This document shows positions 1 through 12,787 of a stretch of 64,000 bases of DNA, in pieces. The stretch is from the NCBI RefSeq assembly GCF_039522025.1, contig NZ_BAAADB010000029.1, positions 248,001 through 312,000 of the forward strand. Direction: 5' to 3'. Positions within the stretch are counted from its first letter, which is position 1, and each line of letters opens with the position of its first letter. The position numbers and the translations under genes were made by a program. The stretch is from Deinococcus depolymerans (lineage in GTDB: Bacteria > Deinococcota > Deinococci > Deinococcales > Deinococcaceae). The notes below the pieces were generated by a model. That model did no database searches. It saw only the letters and a program-made list of their open reading frames with translations, and was not told the DNA's origin.

Positions 1-26
1 GCGCGTTGATGGCAGGCGGACGCTGT

Positions 27-881
27 TCAGCGGCGCGGCGCGGCGCGGCCGCCGATGCCAGCGTCAACCTTCACGCCCGGCACCCTGACCTCGAACAGCG
101 TGCCCCAGCGTTTACCGGTCAGCAGCAGCGTACCGCGCTCCGGCACGAACGCAATGCCGTTGGGCACGTCGTCGAAGGTCAGGGAATGGCCGGCGCGGGC
201 CGCCGCGGCGCTCGCCTCGCGGGTCAGGGCGCTCAGGTCCAGCCAGGCCGTGACCCGTCCACTCTGCGGGTCGATGCGAGCCACACGGTCGGTCAGCCAG
301 ACGTTCGCGTACACGCTGCCCTGCACGTACTCCAGTTCGTTCAGGTTCCGGACCGGCTGTCCCTGGTCCGTGACCCTCACGCTGCGCGTCACGCGGAAGG
401 TCTTCGGGTCCCGCCAGACCAGCGTGGACGTGCCGTTACTCATGATCAGCTGCCGGCCGTCGTTGGTCAGGCCCCAGCCCTCCCCGTCGTACCTCAGGCG
501 TCCGGTCTCCCTGAGGGACGCCGCGTCGAACGTGAAGGCCACCCCCTCCTGCCAGGTCAGGTGGTACACGACGTTTCCCAGCGCGGTCACGCCCTCGCCG
601 AAGGCCGTCGCGAGCGGCGTGCTGACCTGGGTCAGGACCCGTCCGGATTTCAGGTCCACGCGCCGCACCCCGGACTGCCCGACCTGCCCGGTGCTCTCCA
701 GGTAACTGCCCCCCAGGTACTGAAGCCCCTCGGTGAAGGCGGCGCGGTCATGCGGGTGCCGGGCCGTGACGGTGGGGACCAGGACGGGCGTCGCGGCTGC
801 CGTCTGGGCCGCGCCGGGCGAGAGAAGGAACCCTGCCGCCAGCAGGGGGGACATCAACAGGGGGAGGACACGGGCGCGCAC
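27..881 (-). CDS. Glutaminyl-peptide cyclotransferase (beta-propeller type), exported
   Basis: Probably converts N-terminal glutamine to pyroglutamate on exported proteins. The protein resembles the plant/bacterial beta-propeller glutamine cyclotransferases: FTEGL at about residue 49, LESTG at about 61, then the conserved NELEY and ANVW segments. A hydrophobic signal peptide covers about residues 1-25. The reading frame stays open upstream through a dispersed repeat, so the first ATG is not credible. I chose GTG at 881 because TACCAT (893-888) lies 6 bases upstream, as in leaderless Deinococcus mRNAs. An ATG at 854 is the alternative. Family assignment is fairly sure; the start is inferred. 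Confidence 0.82.
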   Translation of the reverse strand: MRARVLPLLMSPLLAAGFLLSPGAAQTAAATPVLVPTVTARHPHDRAAFTEGLQYLGGSYLESTGQVGQSGVRRVDLKSGRVLTQVSTPLATAFGEGVTALGNVVYHLTWQEGVAFTFDAASLRETGRLRYDGEGWGLTNDGRQLIMSNGTSTLVWRDPKTFRVTRSVRVTDQGQPVRNLNELEYVQGSVYANVWLTDRVARIDPQSGRVTAWLDLSALTREASAAAARAGHSLTFDDVPNGIAFVPERGTLLLTGKRWGTLFEVRVPGVKVDAGIGGRAAPRR

Positions 882-994
882 GTCCTCATGGTAGACGCTC
901 CGGCGCCGGCCTCCTTCACGGTTCCTGAAGCGCGGCCCCGGCGCGTGGATGGATGCCCGCCGGCGCGGGTGCCGGACGGCCGCGCGCAAGGTCA

Positions 995-1149
995 AACGGG
1001 CTGCCGTCCGTTTCGCCCTCCACCCGCCAACCCACCGGGTTGCCGACTCCACGCCCGACCGTCCGCCCTGCTCCCACTGTGCGGGGCAGCTCTCCGAGTC
1101 GCTTCGCTCGGAGTGAACGGCTTTGCAAGCCATGCAATCGGAGTCCGTG
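995..1149 (-). repeat. Dispersed palindromic repeat, copy A (long form)
   Basis: A long copy in reverse orientation, from AACGGGCTGCC to GGAGTCCGTG. It is flanked on both sides by TCA (992-994 and 1150-1152), a putative 3-bp target duplication. It contains the stem-loop GGAGTGAACGG..CCATGCAATC and the TTCGCCC end seen in other copies. It sits between the promoter of the cyclotransferase gene and the 3' end of queG. Confidence 0.85.
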
Positions 1150-1168
1150 TCAGACACCGGAGTCCGGG

Positions 1169-2272
1169 TCATGCTCCGGCCAGGGCGCGCACCGCGCCCT
1201 CCCGCACCGCCGCGTGCGGGTCGTCCAGCAGCGCGCGCACGCGGGTCATTTCACCCCACTGGGCCAGCGCCCAGGCGGCCGCCTCGCGCACCTCCCAGGC
1301 GGGGTCCTGCGCGCCGGCCAGCAGCAGCGGCCAGCCCTGCGGCGCGCGGGTGTTCCCCAGGACCGTCAGCGCGTTGCGGGCCATGCCCTTGCGGCGCGGC
1401 CGCAGGAACGCCGTGCCCGCCCACTGCCGCTCGAACTCCCGCTCACTGACCCCGAAGAAGCGGCCCAGGTCCGGGTGCGCCAGGTCCGGGTCGGGTTTCA
1501 GCAACTGCGCCAGCGGCCCGGCCTTCACGGTCCACGGGCAGACCTCGCTGCACACGTCGCAGCCGAACAGCCAGTCGCCCACCCCGGCCCGCAGGTCGTG
1601 CGGGACCGGCCCCCGGTGTTCGATGGTCAGATACGACACGCAGCGCCGCGCGTCGATGGCGCGGTCCGGGCCGATCGCGCCGGTCGGGCAGGCCATGACG
1701 CAGCGCAGGCAGCGGCCGCAACGGTCCGGGTGCGCCGCGCTGCCGTCCGGTGGGGGAAGGTCGGTCAGGACGACCGCCAGCGTCACGAACGCCCCCAGGC
1801 CCGTGTTGATGGTCATGCCGGACCGGCCGCGCCAGCCCAGCCCCGCCCCGGACGCGAACAGCCGCTCCATGACCGGCCCGTGATCCACGTACCCGCGCGC
1901 CCGCACGCCCAGCGCCGCCGCCTCCTGCTCCAGGCGGGTCAGGACCGGCTGCAACTGATCGTGGTAGTCCGGCGTCCATGCGTAGCGCGCCACGCGCCCC
2001 ACCCGCACGCCCCCGTCCGGCACGAGCGGCGGCTCGAAGGCGTGCGACACGCCCAGCACCAGCACGCTCCCCACGCCCGGCAGCCGCTGGGCGGGATCGG
2101 CCCGCACCGGCAACTGCCGTTCCAGGTAGGTCATGCCCGCGTGCCGCCCGGCGTCCAGCCACGACTGGTACTCCTGCACGGCGGCCTCTGGCACCGGCGC
2201 CGGCGCCCAGCCGACCGCGTCGGCACCCAGCGACAGGGCCAGTTCAGACAGTTGATCGGCCGGACTCCTCAC
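1169..2272 (-). CDS. queG: Epoxyqueuosine reductase QueG
   Basis: Catalyses the last step of queuosine synthesis in tRNA, reducing epoxyqueuosine with cobalamin and two [4Fe-4S] clusters. The N-terminal DUF1730 region holds the catalytic-Asp segment YVDHGPVMER (128-137). Cluster cysteines are C185, C188, C191, C195 and C211, C238, C241, C245. Residues after about 290 look like HEAT repeats. At 367 residues it has the usual length. Start is GTG at 2272 with CATACT 7 bases upstream, so it is likely leaderless with its own promoter despite lying 63 bp downstream of pgl. Confidence 0.95.
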   Translation of the reverse strand: MRSPADQLSELALSLGADAVGWAPAPVPEAAVQEYQSWLDAGRHAGMTYLERQLPVRADPAQRLPGVGSVLVLGVSHAFEPPLVPDGGVRVGRVARYAWTPDYHDQLQPVLTRLEQEAAALGVRARGYVDHGPVMERLFASGAGLGWRGRSGMTINTGLGAFVTLAVVLTDLPPPDGSAAHPDRCGRCLRCVMACPTGAIGPDRAIDARRCVSYLTIEHRGPVPHDLRAGVGDWLFGCDVCSEVCPWTVKAGPLAQLLKPDPDLAHPDLGRFFGVSEREFERQWAGTAFLRPRRKGMARNALTVLGNTRAPQGWPLLLAGAQDPAWEVREAAAWALAQWGEMTRVRALLDDPHAAVREGAVRALAGA

Positions 2273-2335
2273 GGGGCGCAGTATGCCCCGAAAGCAGCCC
2301 GGCCGACCGTGCCCGGCGACTGGAGTGGCTGACCC

Positions 2336-3022
2336 TTACCCGAGGTGCGCGGCGGCCGCCCCGTCCAGGAACCACACGGGACCGGTCACGCCGGCGACCG
2401 GGTGGTTGCCCTCGCCGCGCTGCACCTCGGCCAGCACGCCCGCCTTGCCCGCACCCGTGACCAGCAGCCAGCGCTGACGCGCCGCGTTGATCTCGGGGAA
2501 CGTGAAGGTCAGGCGCTCCGTGTCGAGTTTCGGCACCCGGTTCGCCGCGACCCGCCCGCCGGCGTTCAGGGCGTCCGTGCCGGGGAACAGGCTGGCGGTG
2601 TGCCCGTCGTCGCCCATGCCCAGCAGCACCACGTCCAGTTGCGCGGGCAGCGCCTGCGCGTAGGCCCGCGCGGCGTCGCTCAGCGGGCGGACCTCGCCCT
2701 GCATGCGACGCACCTGTTCCGGCGGGACCGGTACGTGGCGCAGCAGTTCCTCGTGCGCGAGGCGGTAGTTGCTGTCCGGGCTGTCCGGCCCGACCGCGCG
2801 TTCGTCGCTGAAGTACACGTGCGTGGCCTCCCACGGCACGCCGGGCAGGTCGCGCAGCGCGGCGTACATCAGTTTCGGGGTGCTGCCGCCGGACAGCGCC
2901 ACGTGAAACGCGCCGCGCGCCGTGACGGCCTCGCGGGCCGCCTGCACGAAGGCGTGCGCGGCCGCCACGGCCGTCGCCTGCGGGGTGGGGAAGACGCGGC
3001 GTTCACCCAGGGCGGCGCTCAC
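2336..3022 (-). CDS. pgl: 6-phosphogluconolactonase
   Basis: Hydrolyses 6-phosphogluconolactone to 6-phosphogluconate, the second step of the oxidative pentose-phosphate pathway. The SGGSTPK and FSDER motifs and the late DDGHTAS segment are typical of DevB/Pgl proteins; 228 residues is the normal size. The start is GTG at 3022, overlapping the TGA of opcA as GTGA, with an AAGGAG ribosome site 5 bases before it inside opcA. The longer upstream frame is a shadow of opcA. It is the last gene of the gnd-zwf-opcA-pgl operon. Confidence 0.93.
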   Translation of the reverse strand: MSAALGERRVFPTPQATAVAAAHAFVQAAREAVTARGAFHVALSGGSTPKLMYAALRDLPGVPWEATHVYFSDERAVGPDSPDSNYRLAHEELLRHVPVPPEQVRRMQGEVRPLSDAARAYAQALPAQLDVVLLGMGDDGHTASLFPGTDALNAGGRVAANRVPKLDTERLTFTFPEINAARQRWLLVTGAGKAGVLAEVQRGEGNHPVAGVTGPVWFLDGAAAAHLG

Positions 3023-3972
3023 AGCGTCTCCTTGGCGAGCGTCCAGGCGTGCTCGAACACCTCGCCGCGCTCCGGGCGGGCCATGACGCGCGCCAGTCCC
3101 TCGGCCAGCGTCATGGTGGGCACCGGCACCTCGGACTCGCGGTTCACGCCGTCCCAGCGGCACTCCAGGCGCACCACGTCGTTCCCGGCGCCACTCTCGG
3201 CGCTCAGCACGAAGCGCACGCCGTCGCCCAGCAGTTCCACGCCGCACAGGTCGCCGTTCTCGCGCCCGCAGCGGCCCGAACGGAACTCCACGTTCCGCAG
3301 GTCCTTCCAGCCCAGCGTGTCGGCAATGAACCCCGCGTACAGCCGCGCCGGAAGGTCCTTCTTCCCGGCGTGCCGCACGACCAGCCGGTCGATGCGCGGC
3401 AGTTGCCGGGCCGCGTCCGGACTGTCGAACACCTGCGCCAGCGCCTCACGCCACGGCGCCGAGCGGCTCCAGCCCAGGTCCGCCAGCGCGTAGTGCCGCG
3501 AGGGCGGCATGTCCAGCGTCAGGCTGTCCACGATCACCTGATCGGCCAGGTCGGTCAGTTCGGCCAGCAGCGTGCCCTCCGGGCGGCTGTCCGCGCCCCA
3601 CCACACGTGGTTCACGGTGGCCGGACGGATCAGCGGCAGGATCGCGCCCTGCAGCTGCTCGGCGCTGGCCTCCAGCGTCAGGCGCTCCACGTACAGCCCG
3701 CCGCGCTGCGGGACGAGGCTGGCATGCACGGTCAGGTCGTCCGTGCCGTCCATCACGCCGATGATCTGCCGCCCCGCGTAGCGGCCCTCCAGGCCCGCCA
3801 GGGCTTCCTGCACGCGTTCCAGGTGCTTTTTCACGGTCAGGGCGATGATGTTCCCGGTGTACGCGCGGGTCTCGACGTTCGTCTGCACCCACAGCTCGTC
3901 CAGCGTGACCTGGGCCTTGCGGACGGTGGTGTCCACCGGGCCCAGCGGTTTCAGGTCGGTCGCGTAGGTCAT
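3019..3972 (-). CDS. opcA: Glucose-6-phosphate dehydrogenase assembly protein OpcA
   Basis: OpcA is an allosteric/assembly factor for glucose-6-phosphate dehydrogenase, described in cyanobacteria and actinobacteria. The 317-residue protein matches the OpcA layout in length and position and lies directly downstream of zwf. ATG at 3972 follows GGAGGG with about 7 bases spacing. It overlaps pgl by 4 bases. The gap to zwf (88 bp) carries a small direct repeat. OpcA suggests that the dehydrogenase here is redox- or metabolite-tuned, but that is known only from other phyla. Confidence 0.88.
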   Translation of the reverse strand: MTYATDLKPLGPVDTTVRKAQVTLDELWVQTNVETRAYTGNIIALTVKKHLERVQEALAGLEGRYAGRQIIGVMDGTDDLTVHASLVPQRGGLYVERLTLEASAEQLQGAILPLIRPATVNHVWWGADSRPEGTLLAELTDLADQVIVDSLTLDMPPSRHYALADLGWSRSAPWREALAQVFDSPDAARQLPRIDRLVVRHAGKKDLPARLYAGFIADTLGWKDLRNVEFRSGRCGRENGDLCGVELLGDGVRFVLSAESGAGNDVVRLECRWDGVNRESEVPVPTMTLAEGLARVMARPERGEVFEHAWTLAKETL

Positions 3973-3991
3973 GGGTGCCCTCCGGGCAGGC

Positions 3992-4019
3992 GGATGGCGG
4001 ATGGCACATGGCGGATGGC
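3992..4019. repeat. Short direct repeat GGATGGC x3
   Basis: GGATGGC occurs at 3992, 3999 and 4013 between the zwf stop and the opcA ribosome site. It is probably replication-slippage microsatellite DNA; no function is visible. Confidence 0.6.
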
Positions 4020-4060
4020 GAGGGCCTGATCCATCACCTGTCCTCCACGCTCCAGCCTGT

Positions 4061-5847
<1,787 letters not shown>

Positions 5848-5851
<4 letters not shown>

Positions 5852-6915
5852 TCGTCGCCTTTCACGCGCTGCTGCCCGGTCTCACCCAGCTGCTCGGCGC
5901 TGCTGCCGGTCCCCGCGCCACCCTGGCCGATGTTGGCGGGCGCGGCGGCGCTGGGGTTCTCTCCGGCCTGCACCTCGGGCACCAGGCCCTCCTGGCGGGG
6001 CGTCTCGATGGTCTTGACCGCGTGACCGCCGAAGGCGCGGCGCATGGCCGAGAGCATCTGCCCGGCGTAACTGACCTCCTGCTGGCTGCGGAAACGCATC
6101 TGGGTGGCGAGCGTGATGACCGGCGTGGGCACGCCCAGCTCGATGGAATCGATGATGGTCCAGCGGCCCTCGCCGCTGTCGGCCACGTAATCCGAGAGCG
6201 CCTCGAACTCGGCCTTGTTCTGCAGGGCCTCGGCGGTCAGGTCCAGCAGCCACGAGCGCACCACGCTGCCGTGACGCCACAGTTCGGCGATCTGCGCCAT
6301 GTCCAGGTTGAAGCCCTGGTGGGCTTTCATCAGCTCGAACCCCTCGGCGTAGGCCTGCATCATGCCGTACTCGATGCCGTTGTGGACCATCTTCACGTAG
6401 TGGCCGCTGCCGGCGGGACCCATGCGGCCCCAGCCGCGGTCCGCGCCGGGAGCGAGCACCTCGAACACCGGGCGCAGGCGCTCGACGGCCTCCTCGGGCC
6501 CGCCGATCATCATGGCGTAGCCTTCCTGAAGGCCCCACACGCCGCCCGAGGTGCCGACGTCCACGAAGTGCAGGCCGCGTGCGGCGAGCGCCTCGGCCCG
6601 CTGGACGCTGTCCTTGTAGTTGCTGTTGCCGCCGTCGATGATGATGTCACCGGGCGCGAGGCGCTGCGCGAGGTCGTCGATGACCCCCTGCGTGATCTTG
6701 CCGGCCGGCACCATCAGCCACACGGCCCGCTGGCCCGGCTCGCCGAGCGCGGCGATCAGTTCGTCCATGGAGCGCGCCCCGCGTGCCCCCTGGCCCTCGA
6801 TGTGGGCGACGCTCTCCTCACTGCGGTCGTACCCGGTGACCTCGATACCGCCGCGTGTCAGGCGGAGCACCATGTTGCCGCCCATCTTGCCGAGTCCAAT
6901 CATGCCGATCTTCAT
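5848..6915 (-). CDS. gnd: 6-phosphogluconate dehydrogenase, decarboxylating (short form)
   Basis: Converts 6-phosphogluconate to ribulose-5-phosphate, third step of the oxidative pentose-phosphate pathway. Residues 7-15 (GLGKMGGNM) form the dinucleotide fold; GGNSNYKDS and [10 protein letters not shown] are the substrate and catalytic signatures. At 355 residues it is the short GntZ/YqeC-like class rather than the 470-residue GndA, with an extra about 50-residue Gly/Ala-rich tail. ATG at 6915 follows AGGAGGT 6 bases upstream. First gene of the operon; the promoter is at 6974-7002. Confidence 0.95.
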
Positions 6916-6973
6916 TGCGTGACCTCCTGACCATGCCGGAATCGGTTCCATCCCGGTGGCCTTACCGCCCGCC

Positions 6974-7002
6974 ACTATACGACTCACCCCTGGCGGCTCC
7001 AT
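6974..7002 (-). promoter_or_regulatory. Promoter of the gnd-zwf-opcA-pgl operon
   Basis: On the minus strand TATAGT (6979-6974) is a good -10 box about 60 bases before the gnd start. The -35 position 17 bases upstream reads ATGGAG, a weak match. Unlike most promoters here it leaves room for a leader with a ribosome site. Confidence 0.5.
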
Positions 7003-7123
7003 CCGGTTCCAGCTCACCTTTCCGCCCTCGGACCCACGCTGATCCCGGCTGCCGGCGTTCCCGACCGACGGTCCTGTGCGCCCGGAGACCAATGCCCGCG
7101 CCTGCCGGTGCTACCGTACCCGC

Positions 7124-8311
7124 ATGACCGCTCCCGCCCCCACCGGAACCGACCTGGCCGCCGCTGCGCTTGACCGGGCCGTGCAAGGCGACCGTCTCGA
7201 CCACGCCAGCATCGAGGCGCTGTACGCCCTGCCGCTGCCGGACGTGGCCGCCGCCGCTCACCACCTGCGCCTCGCGCGCCGCGACCCGCGCACCGTGTCG
7301 TTCCTGATCGACCGGAACATCAACTACACCAACATCTGCAACGTCGGCTGCAACTTCTGCGCCTTCTACCGCACGCCCCGCCAGAAAGACAGTTACACCC
7401 TGGACTACGAGCAGATCAGCCACAAGATCCGCGAACTCGAGGCGGTCGGCGGAACGCGCATCCTGCTGCAGGGCGGCGTGAACCCCGCGCTGGGCCTGGA
7501 CTACTACACCGGCCTGCTGCGGCACGTGAAGGCCAACCACCCGACCATCCGCATCGACGCCTTCTCGCCCGAGGAGGTGCTGTTCATGGAGAAGACCTTC
7601 GGGCACACCCTGGACGCCCTGCTGGACATCCTGATCGAGGCGGGCCTGGACGGCCTGCCCGGCGCCGGCGGCGAGATCCTCGAAGACGACGTGCGCGCCA
7701 AGGCCGCCCCGGCCCGCATCCGCAGCGAGGACTGGTTCCGGATCATCGACGCCGCGCAGCGCAAGGGCCTGTACACCATCGCCACCATGGTCATCGGGTT
7801 CGGCGAGACGTACGCGCAGCGCACCAGCCACCTCCTGAAGATCCGCGCGCAGCAGGACCGGGCCAACCGCGAGTACGGCGGGAACGGCTTTTCCGGCTTC
7901 GCCATGTGGACCCTGCAGACCGAACACACCCGCCTGCACGGCAAGGCGCCGGGCGCGACCGCGCACGAGTACCTGCAGCAACTCGCCATTGCCCGCATCG
8001 CGCTCGACAACGTGCCGAACATCCAGGCGTCGTGGCCCGCGCAGGGCTTCAAGGTCGCTCAGTCCGCGCTGTACTACGGCGCGAACGACCTCGGCTCCAC
8101 CATGCTCGAGGAGAACGTCGTCTCGGCCGCCGGCGGGCACGGGCGGCACAACGCCACCGTCCGCGAACTGATCCGCATCGCCGTGGACGCCGGCTTCGAA
8201 CCAGCCATCCGCAACAGCCGCTTCGAGATCATCGAGCGGCCCGACGTGACCGCCATCCTGGGCCGCGACGACGCCAACCCCGAGGGGACCCGCGCCGTCG
8301 GGGCGAGCTGA
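7124..8311 (+). CDS. mqnC: Cyclic dehypoxanthine futalosine synthase MqnC
   Basis: Radical-SAM enzyme that cyclises dehypoxanthine futalosine in the futalosine route to menaquinone. The radical-SAM cysteines are C72, C76 and C79 (CNVGCNFC), followed by LLQGGVNP and the MVIGFGET segment. At 395 residues the length fits MqnC. ATG at 7124 has TACCGT (7112-7117) 6 bases upstream, predicting a leaderless mRNA. An upstream extension of the frame has no support. MqnE and MqnC share a fold; the AFYR after the cysteines favours MqnC. Confidence 0.92.
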   Translation: MTAPAPTGTDLAAAALDRAVQGDRLDHASIEALYALPLPDVAAAAHHLRLARRDPRTVSFLIDRNINYTNICNVGCNFCAFYRTPRQKDSYTLDYEQISHKIRELEAVGGTRILLQGGVNPALGLDYYTGLLRHVKANHPTIRIDAFSPEEVLFMEKTFGHTLDALLDILIEAGLDGLPGAGGEILEDDVRAKAAPARIRSEDWFRIIDAAQRKGLYTIATMVIGFGETYAQRTSHLLKIRAQQDRANREYGGNGFSGFAMWTLQTEHTRLHGKAPGATAHEYLQQLAIARIALDNVPNIQASWPAQGFKVAQSALYYGANDLGSTMLEENVVSAAGGHGRHNATVRELIRIAVDAGFEPAIRNSRFEIIERPDVTAILGRDDANPEGTRAVGAS

Positions 8312-8325
8312 CAGGCCTCCCCGGC

Positions 8326-8682
8326 ATGACCGGGCAGGCACTGGTCCTGTGCGAACACCGCCCCGACCCGCAGGGCGGCTGGGAACTCACGGCCCGGTTC
8401 CTGCACGCCGCGCCCGCCACCCTGCGCGACCAGCTGGAACGGGCCGGCGTGGGGGGCCGGCCCCACCCGGACGACCTGAGCCTGCAGAGCCGTTCGGAGC
8501 TGCTGTTCCAGGACGAGGAGGCGCTGGACACCACCACCCTGAGCGTCACCGAACTGCACGCCGTTCAGGCGCACGCCCCGCCGGACGAGTGGGGGAACCT
8601 GCACGCCTGGGCGGCCTTCATGTACGCCCTGGACCCCAGCGGCGAGCAGACGCGCCTGATCGTCTGGTTCACCGAAAACTGA
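8326..8682 (+). CDS. Hypothetical protein, 118 residues
   Basis: I do not recognise this protein. It starts with MTGQALVLCEHRP 14 bp after mqnC and ends VWFTEN. It is acidic, with no signal peptide, membrane segment or cysteine cluster. No clear ribosome site precedes ATG 8326, and translation may be coupled to mqnC. The hairpin after it suggests it closes the mqnC transcript. Codon use matches its neighbours, so it is probably a real gene. Confidence 0.7.
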   Translation: MTGQALVLCEHRPDPQGGWELTARFLHAAPATLRDQLERAGVGGRPHPDDLSLQSRSELLFQDEEALDTTTLSVTELHAVQAHAPPDEWGNLHAWAAFMYALDPSGEQTRLIVWFTEN

Positions 8683-8683
8683 G

Positions 8684-8712
8684 CCGGCGGGGGACCGGCC
8701 CGGTCCTGCCGG
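8684..8712. terminator. Hairpin between convergent genes
   Basis: CCGGC (8684-8688) pairs with GCCGG (8708-8712), and GGACCGG (8692-8698) with CCGGTCC (8700-8706). It lies between two convergent stop codons, without a T-tract, so it could act in both directions. Confidence 0.55.
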
Positions 8713-8713
8713 G

Positions 8714-8983
8714 TCAGGCGGCGCCGGGGTAGGACTGCCGGCCGGGCACCTGACCCGTGAAGCGCACCTGCCGCTCAATGTCGTCGAGGGTCGCCTCGTA
8801 CAGGTTCTCACCGACGCGCGGCAGCAGCGCGAGTTCCAGTGTGGCGTCGGCCAGCGTCAGGTGGACGCTGCGGTGCTGCCAGCCCTGTCCCTCGGCCTCC
8901 AGCAGCACGCGGTCGGCCACGGCAAGAATCCTCACGCGGCCCTCTTCCGTCCGCGTGTCGCTGAAATGACGGGGAACGCTCAT
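8714..8983 (-). CDS. Hypothetical protein, 89 residues
   Basis: I do not recognise this short protein (MSVPRHFSDTRT..). The centre alternates charged and hydrophobic residues in a way that suggests a small beta-rich fold, with no membrane segment. Start is ATG 8983 with TATGCT (8995-8990) exactly 6 bases upstream, a strong leaderless signal that rejects the upstream extension of the frame. Confidence 0.72.
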   Translation of the reverse strand: MSVPRHFSDTRTEEGRVRILAVADRVLLEAEGQGWQHRSVHLTLADATLELALLPRVGENLYEATLDDIERQVRFTGQVPGRQSYPGAA

Positions 8984-9034
8984 GCGCCCAGCATACGGTT
9001 CCGGCGGGCAGCGCGGCATCCGCCAAACGAATGA

Positions 9035-9190
9035 TACGGACTGCCGTTTGTTTCGTTCACAGATCGGAACACCACCGATCTGTCAACTCCACGTCCGGAA
9101 CCCGCCCGGCTCCTTCTCTGCGGAGCAGCTCTCCGAGTCGCATCCGCTCGGATTGAATGGCCTGTGCAGTCCATTCAATCGGAGTCCGTA
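9035..9190 (-). repeat. Dispersed palindromic repeat, copy B (long, 156 bp)
   Basis: Complete reverse-orientation copy starting TACGGACTGCCG and ending GGAGTCCGTA, flanked by TGA on both sides (9032-9034, 9191-9193). It has the 156-bp subtype insert CTGCGGAGCAGCTCTCC. The right-half stem reads AGATCGG..CCGATCT. It lies upstream of the 89-residue gene and downstream of the DUF697 gene. Confidence 0.92.
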
Positions 9191-9203
9191 TGATGGGACA
9201 GGC

Positions 9204-9806
<603 letters not shown>

Positions 9807-9896
9807 ACGGCGAGTGTAGCGCCGCGCTCCGGGCGCGCGTGAGCGGCCGCTGATGCCCCGTTCACCTTCCCGCCGCGGTGCCGGTCGCCCGGCATG

Positions 9897-9972
9897 AAAG
9901 AGCGGGCACGCCCAGGGGGGGGAGGTGGCGTGCCCGCGTCGGAGGGAAGGATGAGGGGTTCATCACCACTCG
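9897..9972 (-). ncRNA. Candidate Pho-box-controlled small RNA
   Basis: On the minus strand a -10 box TACACT (9984-9979) is followed after about 75 bases by an intrinsic terminator: GCGGGCACGCC..GGCGTGCCCGC then TCTTTC. A direct repeat resembling a Pho box precedes it. The predicted transcript (start near 9972) holds no convincing gene; the only ATG frame (about 33 codons) runs into the terminator. Identity as an independent small RNA is inference. It could instead be a short leader that ends before the DUF697 gene. Confidence 0.4.
9902..9937 (-). terminator. Intrinsic terminator of the small RNA candidate
   Basis: Perfect 11-bp stem 9902-9912 with 9927-9937; read on the minus strand it is followed by TCTTTC. 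The loop is a run of C/G. It lies about 140 bp past the end of cysS, so it would also stop read-through from cysS. Confidence 0.65.
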
Positions 9973-9978
9973 CCCCTC

Positions 9979-10012
9979 AGTGTAGGCGCCGGCCCTGACA
10001 GCCCTCTGACAG
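9979..10012 (-). promoter_or_regulatory. Pho-box-like promoter
   Basis: Minus strand reads CTGTCA GAGGG CTGTCA (10012-9996), a direct repeat with an 11-bp period, then 11 bp, then TACACT (9984-9979). This is the arrangement of PhoB-activated promoters in enterobacteria (CTGTCAT repeats just upstream of the -10). Whether the same operator is used here is inferred. A phoU gene lies 3 kb away. Confidence 0.5.
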
Positions 10013-10074
10013 CCAGTTCAGGGAGCGCCGGGTGAAGTTGTCATGCGCGGCTCATTCCCGGCGCGTCCGGCCGG

Positions 10075-11553
<1,479 letters not shown>

Positions 11554-11575
11554 GATGTCTCCTCGTTCAGTTGGC

Positions 11576-11613
11576 AATAAAAAGACCGCGCCACATGGAT
11601 CAGGGGCGCGGTC
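11576..11613 (-). terminator. Strong intrinsic terminator between lysR-type gene and cysS
   Basis: Perfect 9-bp stem GACCGCGCC/GGCGCGGTC (11613-11605 with 11592-11584) followed by TTTTTATT. It lies 60 bp after the LysR gene and ends only about 22 bases before the cysS start codon. It may terminate the LysR message, or regulate cysS as an attenuator, because there is no room for a promoter between it and the cysS ribosome site. Confidence 0.85.
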
Positions 11614-11671
11614 ACGGACGCTGGGCTGCGCGTGGGCCGCTAGCGGAGGCAACACAGGGTCGTCATACGCT

Positions 11672-12631
11672 TCAATGTAGCAGAGAAGCCCCACCCGGCA
11701 ACGCGGCCGCCGGTTCCGGCGCGGGCGCGTGGGGCCGGTGCAGCGCCGCGAGCAGCGCGTCCGTGAACGCCCGGATCACCGGCAGGTTCGCGCGGTGCGG
11801 CAGGGTCGCCAGCGCCAGCGGCCGCATCAGCCGCTCGGGCAGCGGCAGGGCCACCAGTCCGTCGGGCAGCGGTTCCAGCGCCAGCCGGGGCATCACGCTC
11901 ACGCCCAGCCCGTGCGCGACCATGCCCAGGATCACGCTGTCCTCGCCGATCTCGGTCACGCGCCCCGGCTGCACGCCGCAGCGGCGCAGGTACCCCATCA
12001 CCCGCAGGTTGCAGGAATTCGGCCCCGGGGCCAGCAGCAGCGGCCCCCCCAGGTCGTCGGGCGTGACCGGGTGCGAGCCGCGCCGCGCGGGGGCCACGAA
12101 CAGGTACTCGTCCATGACCAGCGGGGTCAGGCGCAGATCGCCCCAGTTCTCCTCGATCACGATGGCGGCGTCCGCCTGACCGCGCCGCACGAGGTCCTGA
12201 CCGCCACCCCCCGTCTCGCCGTCCATCAGGCGGACCGTCACGCCCGGATGCTGCGCCCGGAACGCCGCGAGTGCCGGCGGCAGCAGGTGCGTGGCGGTCG
12301 AACGGAACGACGCCACCCGCAGCACGCCGCGCAGCTGCGTGTCCTCCTGCGCGGCCAGCAGCGCGTCGCCCGCCGACTGCACCGCCGCACGCGCGTGCGT
12401 CAGCATCCGCTCGCCGGCCGGGGTGGGCACCGTCCCACCGCGCCCACGCCGCAGCAGGGGCCGCCCCGCCAGCGCCTCCAGTTTGCTGATCGCCTCGCTG
12501 AGCGTGGACTGAGACACGCCCAGTTCCGCCGCCGCCTCGCTGAAGCCCCCGGCGTCCGCCACCGCCAGCAGGGCGCGCAGCTGCGCCAGCGACGGCAGGC
12601 CCGTGGTGGGGGAGAGGCGCGTGGAGGTCAT
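11672..12631 (-). CDS. LysR-family transcriptional regulator
   Basis: DNA-binding activator/repressor with an N-terminal winged helix-turn-helix ([23 protein letters not shown], about residues 30-52, given in two parts by the conserved SQSTLS recognition helix) and a periplasmic-binding-like effector domain (about 100-300). 319 residues is typical. Start ATG 12631 with TACACT 5 bases upstream, leaderless. A dyad at 12663-12681 lies just upstream. The effector is not evident; the divergent small gene at 12788 is the natural target besides autoregulation. Confidence 0.92.
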   Translation of the reverse strand: MTSTRLSPTTGLPSLAQLRALLAVADAGGFSEAAAELGVSQSTLSEAISKLEALAGRPLLRRGRGGTVPTPAGERMLTHARAAVQSAGDALLAAQEDTQLRGVLRVASFRSTATHLLPPALAAFRAQHPGVTVRLMDGETGGGGQDLVRRGQADAAIVIEENWGDLRLTPLVMDEYLFVAPARRGSHPVTPDDLGGPLLLAPGPNSCNLRVMGYLRRCGVQPGRVTEIGEDSVILGMVAHGLGVSVMPRLALEPLPDGLVALPLPERLMRPLALATLPHRANLPVIRAFTDALLAALHRPHAPAPEPAAALPGGASLLH

Positions 12632-12662
12632 GCCCCAGTGTAGGCCCCGCCCAGCCCGGCAG

Positions 12663-12681
12663 GCATCGGGAAAACCGATGC
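12663..12681. promoter_or_regulatory. LysR-type operator (T-N11-A dyad)
   Basis: GCATCGGGAAAACCGATGC is a perfect 7-bp inverted repeat with a 5-base spacer and contains the LysR-family T-N11-A core (T12666 to A12678). It sits about 32 bp upstream of the LysR start and 107 bp upstream of the divergent gene. Confidence 0.75.
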
Positions 12682-12787
12682 ATTACGGGAGGGGCAGCGT
12701 CCGCACCGATGGTCAGACCGACCCCCACCGGCGCACGCTGGGGGCATCACCGGCCACCCCGGCCGCGCCCCCGACGAGGTGCCCCCC

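Noticed and set aside
9860..9963. 33-codon reading frame within the small-RNA candidate
   Set aside because: It has no ribosome site and runs through the terminator hairpin; Pro/Arg-rich composition is that of random GC-rich frames.
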